Source: Epiperipatus broadwayi (lineage: Eukaryota > Onychophora > Udeonychophora > Euonychophora > Peripatidae). Taken from it: 64,000 bases of DNA. The DNA lies in NCBI GenBank assembly GCA_028023455.1, contig JAQFVV010000049.1, forward strand, positions 4,379,649 to 4,443,648. The letters run 5' to 3'. Positions 33,626 through 46,173 of this stretch are shown here, in pieces. The position numbers were made by a program, and so were the translations under genes. Numbering within the stretch: the stretch's first letter is position 1; each line of letters begins with the position of its first letter. The notes under the pieces are model-generated. The model was not told where the DNA came from and searched no databases. It was given only the letters and a program-made list of their open reading frames with translations.

Positions 33626-36600
33626 TGTATTTTATAAAATAAATTAATGAGTGTACAATCACAGCATATATGTCTATCATATGTAATACGTGAATTTAGA
33701 ATACTTTTTTTTTCAATTAATGACCCATAAACCAAACTAAATAGCATCCAAGATTGATAAGTAATTGGAGATTTAGCTATTCTTAGCTAAAGCAAAAATA
33801 AGGACGGAAATTGCCCAAATCTTTACTTCCCAATAATTTGCATATTTAGAGAGTGTTGCCTTCTTCATTATATTATTAGGAAGGTCTACTGCAAAACTCT
33901 TTTTCCAGCAATGGAATATTTAAATAGTTGTTTTACTTATAATCTCTACAAACTATATTTTAAATTACATTTGTAAATGTTTTACATTCATAATGAAATA
34001 TATTAACATTATTAAAATCCAGGTGAAAGATATGGACAATCAAAATATAATAAATGATTTTAGAATATCAAATGAGCAAAACTATCATTAAATTAATTCA
34101 AATAATAATTTTAATGATTTTTATTAACTATTTTTTATTGGTTAATTATTACAGCCACAGTCCTAAAACAATGAATTAGATATATAGTAATAGAAATGAT
34201 TTCAATGATATATACATACATTAATGAAAAATCTGCCACCTAGTGTGCTCACTAATAATCATAATTATTTATAATTCACACCATAAAGCAGGTTTCCAAC
34301 AATCGCATTGATATGATGGTGTCATTTCAATTTGAATAAATTAATTGCAGAAATAAGGTATTTAACTTTTTGGCTTTTAGATTTACAATAAATTGATGAT
34401 AGTATGTATTTTCAATTCAAAATATTTCTAATTCTACAAAATATTCTTGCTATTTTGAATTCAGATCTGAAAAATTCTAAGTATTTAATGTTTCTTGGGT
34501 ACTTTATTGACCAAAACGTGTTTTCAAAACATTTAGTTTGGAACCTAACTGCTTAAGAATGTGAATTATTTAAATATCTTGGTAATTTTTTTAAGAGATA
34601 GATATGGAAATTGAAATGCTATTCGGATTTGAATGCACTGATGATCTTTAATCAGTTAAAAGTTAGAGAAGCAATTCTTAAATGTGAACTGAAAATTTCT
34701 AGGTCTCCATGACATTGTCACAAGGATTCCATAAAGGGTTTGAAAAAATGTTACAAGCTTTTATAGTTAATAACAAGTTATTAAATATTCTGCTTAAAAA
34801 TTTTCAATTCTTCTTTTCATTTTTCATAATGATTTATTCAATTCAATAATCTAACTGATTTAATTTCTAATAAATAGTCAAAATTATCAGATAACTGAAC
34901 TGAATAAACATAGTAAAAATGCATAGAATGAGTAAAACATTTTAATACATTTTTATACTTCAAATAAAAAGAATAATACAAAAAAAAAAAAGCAGAAATG
35001 GAGGATTAAATATTATTATTACATTTTTTTTATGTTTATGTAAAATTTAGCATTCATCAAAAAATAATGAAAGTAAAAATAAATTTAAAAATAGGTGTTT
35101 GAAACAATTATCCAACATTTTCAAGTTTCAAATCTTGAGTAATGTTTTACTTAAATTCTCTTTGGCAATAACCCAGTAATCTATAAAATTAACCATAATG
35201 GCTACACTTTGGTATAGTAACCTTCAGACTACAAATCATATCTCACACCACTCCCAAAAAAAATATGTGTTTTATATAAACATATCAACTATGATACTTT
35301 ATTATAAGCAATATTTCCAATACATATTAAAATATTTGTATAAAAAATATTAGCCATAAAATCAAAAAATAAAAAATAAAATTATTTTTGTTTAACTGGA
35401 TTCAATTGAATGCTTTCTTATAATCAGCTGTTGTAATGAATGGATTTGCTTTTTATTATTGTTGCCATTAGTTACAATGAGTTTTATAATATATGGCTTA
35501 AAAATTAGGAAAAAAAGCCAATCATTTAAAAAAGATCAAAAATATTGCAGTCTTTTAGATGACAAGCACTATGAAATACAGGTAAATCAGAAAAAATTGC
35601 ATAAAATTTAAAATACATGAGCTAAATTCCAAACAATTTGATTTTTTGCAAATGTACAGATACTTAGAATAGTACTGAGATAGACACCTCTTCAATTTAA
35701 AAAATAATAAAAAAATAATGCTAAATGGTGTCACATTTTGATGCCATTTCTGATGAAAATAACTCTGACTGTATGCCAATTTATTTTAAAGAAGGCTTTA
35801 ATTTCACATGATTAAACATTTAAAGAAGATCATGTAAAAATAGTATGATGAAAAAAAGCTATAATATGAAAAATGTAACAAATACTGAATTAGAGTATTT
35901 TATCTTAGTAATATAATTACTTTACCTAAATTAGTTCTATAGAGAATTATTAATTTGCCAAACATATTATAAAGATGTGGCATATTAATTTTTTATTGAT
36001 ATAATTATAATAACACTTATAAATATAATTTAGTAATTCTCTGTATATTTATAAAAATATGATAGTATGATAATTTGATCAATTATTATGTTCTTCAGAT
36101 TACTTAGAATGATAATATTGAATGAATAATTACAAGAGCATATTTTTATAGCAATGTCATGTAAAGGGTGACAAAAACTATTGTAAACTGAATATGATTT
36201 TGTGGAAACAGGCAGACATTCCTATTTACCTAAAGTTTATTTCAATAATACTTTTGAAAAGATACTACATATTTGCTTTTATTAAGTTATACCGCTATAA
36301 TTAAAATATAATGAAAAGATGTAATTAGGGAAAGTGTTGATGACTTTAAAAAATTTTGCTGGACAAAAAATTAAACACAGTTTTCAAAATGTCAATAAAT
36401 TAATTTAAAGACTAGCATGTATTAAACATAGATGTTGTAACTTTGAATATCATAAAAAACCCTAATGTTACTCTAAATAGTGAATGATTATAAATATTTT
36501 GGCAGTGTGATACACTAATCATTTTTAAGCCTATCAGTTTTTAAAATTTTATTTTTAAAACTTTATATTATTTATGAATTTCCATTTTAATTTTATTATT

Positions 36601-36867
36601 CTGGCAAACAAAAAAATGATTACAATATTTTAAAGCAGATTCTTAAAAGTTAACCATTTTCAGAATATTTATCAGAACTTTTTTAAATTTAAAATTTAAC
36701 ATACTTCTATCCATAACATATCTATTAAAGAATTCCATGCATTAAAAAATAAAAATAATAATGCAATTTTAGTATTATGTAAAATAAATAATAAATACTT
36801 CTAAAGAATTGACAATAAATTTCATATCAATATAATTAGATTAGAGTTAATTATTATTATTATTTTT
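33626..36867. other. No gene seen
   Basis: Over 3 kb of AT-rich DNA with homopolymer runs (A11 at 34980-34990). The 74-codon minus frame at 35555-35779 has no domain. Confidence 0.45.
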
Positions 36868-36938
36868 CCGTTGACCAGGAATTGAACCCAGGTTAGCTGC
36901 TTGGAAGGCAGCTATGCTAACTGCTAGGACACCAATGC
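36868..36938 (-). mobile_element. tRNA-Gly(UCC)-like retroposon
   Basis: The minus strand folds as a nearly complete 71-nt tRNA. The anticodon arm GCTGC-CTTCCAA-GCAGC has anticodon UCC (Gly), and the T arm is CTGGG-TTCAATT-CCTGG. The acceptor pairing of CATTGG with TCAACG has one mismatch. The sequence runs straight into GAAAAATAATAATAATAATT, an A-rich tail as on the SINE at 12442. A functional tRNA gene would lack this tail and the weakened acceptor and T stems, so a tRNA pseudogene or minimal tRNA-SINE is more likely. AG(C/T)TAATTATT on both sides may be the target duplication. Confidence 0.75.
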
Positions 36939-37654
36939 TTAACAGCTAATTATTTTAATGTAAATATAATGACAACTGTAGCACATACTAATCTATAATC
37001 TATTTATTAATATGGACTTACATATGCTTATTTCTACCTACAAAACAATCTATTGTTATGTCATTTTTAAAAGCATGAATGCATCTAAGAATTTTATGCA
37101 ATTTTCATGATTATAAATATGCTCACAATAATCAACCCTTATTTTATGCAAAAAATTAATAAAAACAGATCATTTGAGTTTTCAGAGCCAAACTCAAGTT
37201 TCAATAACATTAGGTTAAAGTTTAATATTCCTACACACATAATAAAAGGAGAATCATTCTATATAACAACCAATAAAAGATGAAATCTTTCTTTCTCTGA
37301 ACTCCTTACTTTTATTGCTGAGTACAAGCACTGATAAAATGAGCAAATGTATCTTTGCTAAAATCAAAACTTTAGTATGACTACCCTTTCATTGATATAT
37401 CTAGTAATTCAAAAAAATAAAAGATAAGTTAGACTTATAGCAAATCCAACATGATGAAGCATTATCTCACATGAAAATCTTTTTTTTTAAAAAAAAAAAA
37501 AATACTGGATCAAAAAGTTATGCACTTATCTTAATATACTTTTTTTGAACTACATTATAGTAAAATGATAGAATTTATTCCACTAATTAATGTAGAATAA
37601 CACTACTATATACTACAGCAAAAGTATTTTCAAGGATTTTGTTTAAATGATTAG
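36939..37654. other. No gene seen
   Basis: AT-rich, with a T8/A13 stretch at 37482-37502. Confidence 0.4.
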
Positions 37655-38965
37655 TTGTAATGTAAGTTGAGCAGAGACTCGGTGTGGGTTTAGACCAACA
37701 AGAAGGATTAAAGATGCAGCTTTGTTGTTAGGCAAATATAAAAAAATTCAGAAGCAAAAGTGTGATTGATAAATCACCTTTATGGATTTAATAAAGGCAT
37801 TTAAATCAATTAATCAAAAAGGGTTATTATTAAAGTTAAATGGCCAATAAAAAAGTTTATCCATAATATACAAATTGTATTAAATGGGATGAAAAAAAAA
37901 TGTTGCCAATACAGATGGTATCCATGGGGAATTTAAAATAGAAACTAATCTTAAAAGAAGATGCACAACTTTAATTTTTACATGTTTATGTTTAGAGTTT
38001 GAAATAGTATGCACACAACTACATAAATCAGACATTAAAATATAGATTTGATAGATCTTAATTTGAACTGGTTAAAAGAAAAAACAAGAATCTTATCTTG
38101 GCACTTATAGAAGGTTGACGATTATGATTTTCCTGCAAATTTTAAGGTTAATTTTTTTTTTCTTAAAATATTAGGTAGGTAACTATAAAGTCTTTAGTTT
38201 AGTAGATACTGTTAAAAACCTCAAATATTATAAGCCAATGATGAAAAGCAAATGTTCAGCAACTTTTATCTTGATTACCAACTGGAGAATGTGAATCAAT
38301 TTAAGAAATTTTATAATGTTTTAGATAGAAGGACAGATTTGATGCTAAAGTACAACAAAATTTCAATGTGCTGCTGTTGTAGTTAATTAAAAGTTATTTT
38401 ATCACAGTGATAAAACTTTTTACTACTAAACATTTATATACAGAGTTTTTATTTTGCCAGAGTTTTGTATGAAAGTGAAACATGGATTATCTATTCACGT
38501 AATATAAAAATGTCATTTTTTAAAAGAAAAAAGTACATTATAAGCTTTTAAAAGTAAAATAACAAGTTCATAAGAATATTCAGTACATTTTTGCAGCTTA
38601 CAAAATGTGATGGATGCAGTATATGAACAATAATATTCTTCCTAAACTATATGATGAGCATAAGGATAGCTTTTATTAGAGAACAGACCCCATTTACTTT
38701 TATAAAAGTTAATTTAATGTTCTGAATAAGTACAATATTGATTGTTTTCATTATGAATATATGGTGTAAATAGAATATAATGGAAAACTACAATTAACCA
38801 AAGTACTGAAGTTTTTCAAAGTATAATGCAGAGTTAAAAGATGACATTTGGAAATGTGACTGTATGTGTTTTTTCAAATTAGTTTGTATAGTCATTGCAA
38901 AAGTTTATCTTCAAATTTTTTACCTTTATATTTCTATTTTAGCTTTTTTCTTTCTATAATTAAAG
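37655..38965 (+). mobile_element. Highly decayed LINE relic (RT and C-terminal traces)
   Basis: Plus-strand traces in shifting frames: FRPTRRIKDAALLLGKYKK (about 37690-37745), TFMDLIKAFKSI (37777-37812, motif A of RT with one Asp kept), ESETWIIYSRNIK (about 38475-38510, the conserved C-E-T-W block with Cys lost), KLYDEHKDS and a terminal Trp-Lys-Cys-Asp segment near 38850. The order and roughly 1.3-kb span fit a 5'-truncated non-LTR element different from the RTE family in this window. Nothing is intact. Confidence 0.5.
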
Positions 38966-39371
38966 TGAGAAAACTTCTTTACAACTGGATAGCAGAATGG
39001 ATAAAATACTCACTGCAAAAGCCATATTTAATGTTCTTTTGTTACTAGATACTCTTTTCTAGAATTAATATAGTTATACTCATTTACAAATAACTAATAA
39101 TGATACATTTAACAGACTGTATAAACGTTAAGTTTTATACATCAATAAATATTAGTAATACATGTAATATTATTAGATCAGATATAAACTTTAAACTCAG
39201 TTAAAGGTCGATACAGGTATATCCTATTATTATAAGCTCCAATGATGCATGACATTGTTTTTATCTTCTTATTGTTAGGTGAAAATTAAATCATAATAAA
39301 ATATAAGGGATAAATAATAAACATGATGAAGGCATTTAAAATGATTTGGTAATCTAGATGATGTAATAAAA
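38966..39371. other. No gene seen
   Basis: AT-rich spacer. Confidence 0.4.
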
Positions 39372-39752
39372 GTCATCATCATCATTATTGTCCAACATTG
39401 ATCCACTGCAGGATGAGTGTTTCTCCAAATTCAATCCATCTTCTCTGATCTTTAGCCTCTCTTCTCCACACCACCCCTGCAAACTTTTTTATTTCATCCA
39501 TCTATCTCACATGTGATCTCATTCTGGGTCTTTTAAATCTCTTGAAATGTAGTTTAAGATTTCAGTTGTCCATCTAATATCATCTCTTCTAGCAATGTGT
39601 CCAGACCAACTCCACTTCAGTCTTTAATTCTTTCAATGATGTCAGTCACATCTGTTTATTTTGTTACCCATATATTGCATTTTCAATCTCTTCTTGTTAG
39701 TCTTAAAATGCATCTCTCCATACTTTTTTGAGTGGTCTGAGATCTCTCATAA
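39372..39752 (-). mobile_element. 5'-truncated RTE LINE fragment (minus)
   Basis: Begins (in plus coordinates) with the TCATCATCATCATTATTG tail, then the reverse complement of the terminal GATCCACTGCAGGATG block. The RTE C-terminal sequence continues up to the QTTQKSMERC region near 39735. It matches 8913-9300 and the reverse complement of 31470-31858. Confidence 0.88.
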
Positions 39753-40590
39753 AAGAATTTTAGTAGAAATGCATCTCAGAAATCATCCTTTTTTAATGAC
39801 TTTATTCAATGTTTGAAAAAAAATTAATAAATAATTTCCACATATATATTTAAAAGTATTCTTAATTATAATCCAATATATATATTAGTAAACATACATG
39901 AAAAAGAAAATGAGTTAAAAACATGTCATGCAAGATTGAAATTTACAATAATGAGTATATTGATCTTTAACTAAGTTTAAAGTCTATATCTAAGATAATA
40001 ATAATATAATGATCTCTTGTCTTAGAGTTAGTTATTAATAATATTTATTTGTATGTTTCCATAGTATTTAGTTCAATTTTTAATATGACTTAGTGATAAG
40101 ATTTAGTTTAATTTATTAATAAATAATGATTAAGTCCAAAATAATAAAAAAATCAGAAAAACTTTATAAAATCATGTCAACTGTATGGCTTAACTTTTAT
40201 ATTAAAGACAGGGGAAAATATTGACTAATATCTTGATTAAATCTTTTCTTCAGTCGAAAATTATATTATATTTTAATCATATTAAATATAACTCAAAACT
40301 ATCTTGTCTAAAAAAGTATTTATTAAATTTATTCTATTAGTTCTTAGTTATAAATTTAAACTTAAGATATTTAACACAAAAACAATATATGAAATGTAAA
40401 TGACACAATAAAAAATGGAGAGATATATTCTGAAATAATTAAAAAGAAATCAAAAACATATGGAACAACCAACAAAATTATTATGACGTATTCCTTAAAA
40501 ATTACTATGTTGAAATGTAGCTTAGATGAACATAGTAATAACTGAAATACAGGCTTATTATATACCGGTATCAATATATGTATTATATAA
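39753..40590. other. No gene seen
   Basis: AT-rich. The 84-codon minus frame at 40371-40625 overlaps the foldback repeat and has no domain. Confidence 0.4.
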
Positions 40591-40836
40591 GGTATATGAA
40601 CACAGATTTTCACATGACCCACCACTCTATTTCATAACTCTGATACACTTGAACACATATATGTCGAAAAGATAAATAATCACCAATATATGTATTTCAT
40701 GCTAAACCAGCAATCATCAATTGGTCCAGCATGAAATACATTATTTAACTTTTCAACATGTATGTGTTCAAGTGTATCAGTGATATGAGATAGAGTGGTG
40801 AGTGGTGGGTCATGTGAAAGTCTGTGCTCATATACC
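40591..40836. repeat. Foldback (MITE-like) element, ~110-bp arms
   Basis: The left arm 40591-40703 and right arm 40728-40836 are inverted repeats, including TATTTCATGCT/AGCATGAAATA, TGATACACTTGAACACAT/ATGTGTTCAAGTGTATCA and TCACATGACCCACCACTC and its complement. The loop is 24 bp. Small indels include GATAAATAATCACCAATATA on the left versus a shorter right-hand stretch. The reading frames inside are artefacts of the palindrome. Confidence 0.88.
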
Positions 40837-41550
40837 CTATATATGAATATCATACTAGAATAAAATCCCAATATATAGATAGGTGAATTTCTTTCTAAAT
40901 TAGATACTAAAAATATTAAAAGAGAAGAAAAAACTGCATCAAGTCAAGTAAATAGATAAATTAATTGTTATGAGACAAGAATATAAAGAATAACATATGT
41001 GGATTAAAAATATGAAATCAGCATAAAGGAATTTTATTTCTCATTTAATTAATAAAAAAATAATAATTATATTGATTATATAGTCTTATAATTAATGCTG
41101 TCACAGCTTTTTAACCTACTTTCAAATAAATGCAAGATCTGATTCACAGTAGTAGTTGTATTTGAAATACCAGATTTTAAAATGAAATTTAAAATTTCAT
41201 AGTTGAGTTTTAGTAATTTATTGTAATACATATAATGAAAATTTTTTGTATCCTGACATAACAAAAAAAAGTTTTTAGAAACATAAAGAAAAAATGTTAA
41301 TCATTAAAATATTGATGAAGAAATGAGATGATAATAAAACATTCTCTCCAAAGCTATGGTCATGTGTAGCTTATGTTCATATTTTATTTATTACCTTAAA
41401 TGTTATTTGGCTAATACATTTGTCATTATTATAATCAAAATATTAGTATAATCATTTATAAAATCTTTTTCATCATGACCACTGTTTTGCATATTAAACA
41501 AATAGAGTTCTTCACATGAAATACAAAGATCAACAAATATATATTGTCTT
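40837..41550. other. No gene seen
   Basis: AT-rich spacer. Confidence 0.4.
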
Positions 41551-41640
41551 GCATTGGTGGTCAAGAGGTCAGCGTGACTGCCTTGCACTTGCAGGCAGTT
41601 GCCCGGGTTGCGGGTTCGCGTCCCGGCCGATGCTATGACA
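41551..41640 (+). mobile_element. tRNA-derived SINE, plus strand
   Basis: Starts GCATTGGTGGTCAAGAGGTC (A box TGGTCAAGAGGTCAGCG) and contains GCGGGTTCGCGTCCCGG (B box). It ends CCGATGCTATGACA. The first seven bases (GCATTGG) pair fully, with one G-U, to CCGATGC at 41627-41633, as in a tRNA acceptor stem. It is followed by an AT-rich tail. Possible AAATATATATT target duplications lie on both sides but overlap microsatellite sequence. It shares its A box and GATGCTATGAC end with the insert at 12442. Confidence 0.8.
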
Positions 41641-43510
41641 CTTAAAATATATATATATTCACATATATCTACCCACAATTAAAGGATAAGTATCAATAAA
41701 CTGTAGTCTTAAAAAAGTTTTCATTCAATGGACCCAAAATATTTAATTAAATTTGTACCTTTAACCTTTTTTTAAAATTTAATTATATTCATAAAAAAAC
41801 ATTTGCATCATCAAACAATATTTATGAGTTGTAATACATTCCTGAACATATTAGGCATGAAGATATGTTGTTGTTTTTTACTTTACTTTTATAAATTTTA
41901 ACTTTTTCATAAATACTTAATTTACTTTAAAATATATATACATGAAAGAAAATCTAGGATGTTATGGAAGATTTAAAATTCTTAAAAGTAAAGTCAAAAA
42001 ATATATATTACTGAAATGTGACACTGGTCATAAAATATTGTTTGATGTAAATATTGTTTTATAAATTTAAAAAAAGAGAAAAAGAGACTCTTTAGATTAA
42101 TTACTTTGGTTTAGAAGTCATCACTTTTTTAATAACTTATTTTAACGTTAGGTTTGATAGTTGTCGTTGAATTATCTGTTTGTGTGGATATATACATTCT
42201 TAGTTTGTTTACAGTTTTCACTTAATAAAATCTATTTTTGAATTTACTAGTCTTTTTAATGTGCAAAAATTCTGGTTTGGAATCCAGATTAAATAACTAT
42301 TGAAAACTTCTAGTTCTAATCAGGCTTAAGATTTATTTTCCACGTAGTTGGTCCATATATAACCATCCAATAATAAAGAATAGATGAGTATTTAGTCCAT
42401 CCAATAATAAAGAATAGATGAGTATTTAGTTACTTCTTTCAAATATTTATTAAACAAGTACAATGTTTACAGTGACAATTATGTGTACATGGTAGATTGA
42501 AAAGGAAAGCTAGAATTACAAACATAAAGAAGAATTACATGATAATAAATAAATCTAAGATAGTATTATTCTGGGCAAGATGTAAACCTGAATACCTGGT
42601 CTACAAACAAATAAAAAAAAACTATTCAAACTTTTCTCATTAGACAATTGGTAAGTCTTGTATAAATATTTTTTTGTCTTCCTATGAGAAACTGGTTTAA
42701 AAAACACTTTGCTCTAATGTAAATGATTTGAAGATTATTTAATCTTCATCTTAATTAATGTAAGTATATAAATTTTTTACTTTACTCAAATATACACAAT
42801 ATATTTTAAAATGAAGTTTTTCTTTATCTACAAAAAATGAAAAGTTTTAGGTGTTTTCATACATGTGGTCAATTTGTATTATTATTTATTTTGAAATTCT
42901 AGTACAAATCACATAATGTCAGATAAGGCTTAGCTGAAACATCAGTATTATAGGAATAATAGAAACAACAAAGCAAACACGAGAAATCTAAAACTGTGTT
43001 CGCATACCTACACACATATGTATATCTTAATTCATTGTTATTATTGTAGTGATTATTAATCTTTTATTTAAATTGAGAGCAGGTTGAAATCTTAAGAAAT
43101 TAATGTTTTTATTAATTAATTTTAAGACTAATAAAACTTCTAGTTAAAAACTCTATAAATGAATATTACATAATAATAAGGAAACATATTTTTTTCTAAA
43201 TTATTAATTAAAGCTGATTTCAAATAGTTAAAATTTCTAGCTTCAAAAATTGGTATAAAATCATAATTAAAAATTTTAAATAGAAGTGTACAAATTGTAT
43301 TGTAATTTAGTTTTTTGATAAATATCATTTTGCTTGAAAGTTTTTATTACTAATGAATTTCAATTAAAGATTGAAGGTGACACTTAATTTTAATGTAATA
43401 GTATAATCAAATAAATATCTGTGAATATTCACAAGACATATTATTATTAATATAAACATCTAAATATTTTAATAAATAAATAAAACGTAGTTTTTGTTAT
43501 GTGTGTGTTA
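41641..43510. other. No gene seen; one perfect tandem duplication
   Basis: AT-rich. Contains a perfect two-copy 34-bp tandem repeat (see separate entry) and no coding domain. Confidence 0.45.
42363..42430 (+). repeat. Perfect 2 x 34-bp tandem duplication
   Basis: CCATCCAATAATAAAGAATA plus 14 bp occurs twice, head to tail, at 42363-42396 and 42397-42430 with no difference. A very recent duplication. Confidence 0.95.
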
Positions 43511-44103
43511 TGTTTGGTCTGGATTACAGACTCAACATACAGAAATTAATACTAATACCAGTATAACAATTAATATATAATATTTATTATTTATAACTAG
43601 ACAGTATATTTACAATAAACTATAGTTATACTGGAATTCTTGAATCCGAGTCTTGTGGTTCTACCATTTCCAGCTACACCTGATAGCTTGCCTTGCAGGT
43701 AGGGAGAATGTCTCTTCCGGCTGTACAAGACATCTTGCTTGACAGTAGCCTTAGCAGCGTCTTGTCCCTCTATGAACTTGCCTAGCTGTGTAGACAAATA
43801 GTGGATTGCTATTAGTGGGAATGCTGACTGCTGTTCAGATTAGCAGGGCTTCCAATGCATACAGTCTTTTCAGGTTAGACAGATGTTCTTCCCTGATTCT
43901 CACAAAAGGCTGACTATTTAAAGCCAGATCCCTGACCTTACTGAAAACACTCAGATTCAGCATCATTGCTTATTGGAATGTTCTAATCATTGGCTATGTT
44001 TTAGCTATATATCAGCCTATCGGCCTGCAGCAAACAATGCTTAATCTAATCAAATAAGAAATCTGGAATAATCCACTTCTGAGAGAAGGAAAGACTATAA
44101 ACA
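43511..44103 (-). repeat. 3' LTR of the Gypsy-type element
   Basis: In element orientation it starts TGTTTATAGTC and ends GACCAAACA. It matches 46174-46773 throughout, for example CTTGAATCCGAGTCTTGTGG, GCCTGCAGCAAACAATGCTT and ATACAGTCTTTTCAGGTTAG, with scattered substitutions and several indels. Confidence 0.92.
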
Positions 44104-44116
44104 TCCCTCCCCCTGG
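44104..44116 (-). promoter_or_regulatory. Polypurine tract
   Basis: The minus strand reads CAGGGGGAGGGA directly before the TG of the 3' LTR. A purine run at exactly this position primes plus-strand DNA synthesis in LTR elements. Confidence 0.8.
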
Positions 44117-44159
44117 ATAAAATTTAACTCTAGAGAACATACTCGTGAAGAAGTGCTGG

Positions 44160-44500
44160 AAGATGACATACACTTCAGTGCTGGTTCTGATTTGCTGCCA
44201 TCTTCAGTTTGTCAGTCCTCGTGGCTTGCACTGCATGTCTCTGGAGCTTCATTCCTTGTGGCTGCATTAGTATAATCCAGTCTAAGTTGATTTTGATGGT
44301 GATGATGTTGACATCCATCTGCTGTTTCAACTAAAATGGTATGGAGTCCTTTCTGTTAACTTAAGACTGCTGGAATCCAATTAGTGGGTTCTCTATACAT
44401 CCTGCATAGCACTATAGTCTGCAAAAGCTAGTGGTATTCTGGCAATCCTGGTGTTCCAGCTTCCCATATCCATTTTTGTTATCAGCTTTTTGTTGACTTT
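44160..44500 (-). pseudogene. Integrase C-terminal remnant
   Basis: The minus strand reads YREPTNWIPAVLS (44398-44361) and then, in a shifted frame, a QKGLHTILVETADG-like strand and NQLRLDY. This is the arrangement of the small beta-barrel and basic tail that end Gypsy integrases, where Trp-x-Pro-x-x-V is followed by a V-x-x-x-x-G strand. The catalytic core that should precede it is absent. Confidence 0.5.
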
Positions 44501-44562
44501 TGAGTAATCATGTTTTAATTTAGTTAATGTTGTGATCTGATTCACCTTTGTTATTGCAAAGC

Positions 44563-45620
44563 CTAAGTGACTGACTGAACACCTGATGCCACTACCAGTG
44601 GTAGGTGTATAGTTTTTTTAGGCATGGTATTTTTAGCACTTGTATGACCCAAGAGTTTTATTTTCTTGCCCTGATAGTCTGTTATAGCCTTGCTGCTAGG
44701 ATGCAGCTTATATTTATTATTTTTATTAATAATAGCCCAGGTCTTTTTTGAAACAATAGACACTGCAGATTCTCACTGACATATCATTAATTATAATACT
44801 ATGTATAAATTCAGACTGATCATCCTTAATGTGATTTATACTTACAACTTGTTTATATTTCTTATAGTTGCCCTTGTTGTTTTGGACATGGGTTTTTCCA
44901 TTCTCAAATTGGCTTTGTCTTTTTAAGTTTAGACATGCAGCTCTTATATGATCGACCCTCTTGCAAAATGAGTACACAGTATGGAAGTGTGGACATTCTG
45001 TTTGTGTGTGCATCAGTTCATCACACCTATAACAATGCTTAACACTCATTGTTGTTGTTGAATTAACTGAATGCTTGACAGGCTCAGTCTTCTGTTCAAC
45101 TTTTTGAATGGTAAAATTTATTTTTAATGGCCTTGCTTGACATGCTATAGATTCTGACAGCATTGCTTGAGCTACAACCTTTTCAAAGTCTATATCTGGT
45201 GTCATTAATAGTTTGAGTCTTAAATTATGATCATTCATTCTACAAATAAAATTATTGTGGAGTGCTTTAAAATCACACATTAGTGGTAATGCCTGGATTC
45301 ACACTGTGAATTCTCTAGATTTTTCACCCTCCACTTGGATACAGAGATTGAAATAATATCTCTGCATTATTGTTAGCAGTTTGGAGGGAAAATATTCTGT
45401 AAGAATTGCCAACACCTTTTCAAAATTCAAGTCAGCCAGTGCTTCTGACCAAATTATTATATGTCTGTGACCCAATTATTGTCATCAGCATTGCTAATTT
45501 TATTTCAGACTTTTTAATCTGATTAGCCTGCATATAAAGGATCAGATGCTCTTTATAGCTTGACCAGTTCTCAGGGAACCCTGGGTCAAAAGCTTCTATT
45601 AAACCAATAAGATTAGCCAC
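44563..45620 (-). pseudogene. Gag and protease-like region, broken
   Basis: The Gag N-terminus (45620-45432) begins MANLIGLIEAFDPGFPENWS and has the Trp-Ser-Ser-Tyr block of Ty3/Gypsy Gag capsid proteins. After a frame break, 45280-44726 continues the capsid, then two zinc knuckles: a CYRCDELMHTQTECP block (C-x2-C-x4-H-x4-C) and CKRVDHIRAAC, a degenerate C-x2-C-x4-H-x4-C whose first knuckle Cys is displaced. The next frame (44763-44563) contains KTWAIINKNNKYKLHPSSKA and then IKLLG, like the flap and C-terminal part of a retropepsin. The Asp-Thr/Ser-Gly active-site block falls at the frame break and is not readable. Gag would package the RNA. Confidence 0.8.
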
Positions 45621-46150
45621 TTTTTTATTTTTCTCTGTTATAATATGAGAAAAATATTTGTTTCATATTTATGGTGAGTAACCACTCAATACAGTTATCT
45701 TTGACAGACTTTTTACTCTGCTTGGATGAGCTTCTGTCTTTTTTAGAATGGCCAATTTTGATTGGTTTATGAATCATTAATAGCAATTGGGATCACTTTA
45801 TTTTTCCTCCCAGAAATAAGTGATTTTAATAATGACTGTTTAGTAAATATAACATATGTCTATACTTGCATATTCGTGTATTTTATTTTTTGTTTTCCTA
45901 ATAATAAATTATTTCAACAATCACTGTTTAGTAAACACAAAGTACTTTACTTTTTATTTTTCCCAAAATAAGTGATTTTAATAATCACTGTTCAGTAAAA
46001 ACATATTAGTGTAGTTTACTTGGGCAGTATTTGGTGTGATTTAATAATCACAGATTCAGAAGTTATGAGTGTCTATAAGTGCACACTCACATATTTATGC
46101 TCCCAAGTTTTTTTCTTTTTCCAGGCACAAGGAAAAATAAAATCTTTTGT

Positions 46151-46162
46151 CTAACTGCGCCA
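46151..46162 (-). promoter_or_regulatory. Primer-binding site (tRNA-Ser-type candidate)
   Basis: Eleven bases inside the 5' LTR the minus strand reads TGGCGCAGTTAG. It begins TGG, complementary to a tRNA CCA end, and GCGCAGT resembles the serine-tRNA sites of other Gypsy elements. Which tRNA is used is inferred. Confidence 0.65.
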
Positions 46163-46173
46163 AAAATCTATTA

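Noticed and set aside
41403-41678. 91-codon minus-strand frame with a Thr-Arg-Thr-Arg-Asn-Pro block
   Set aside because: It is the antisense translation of the tRNA-derived SINE at 41551-41640, a well-known source of false proteins.
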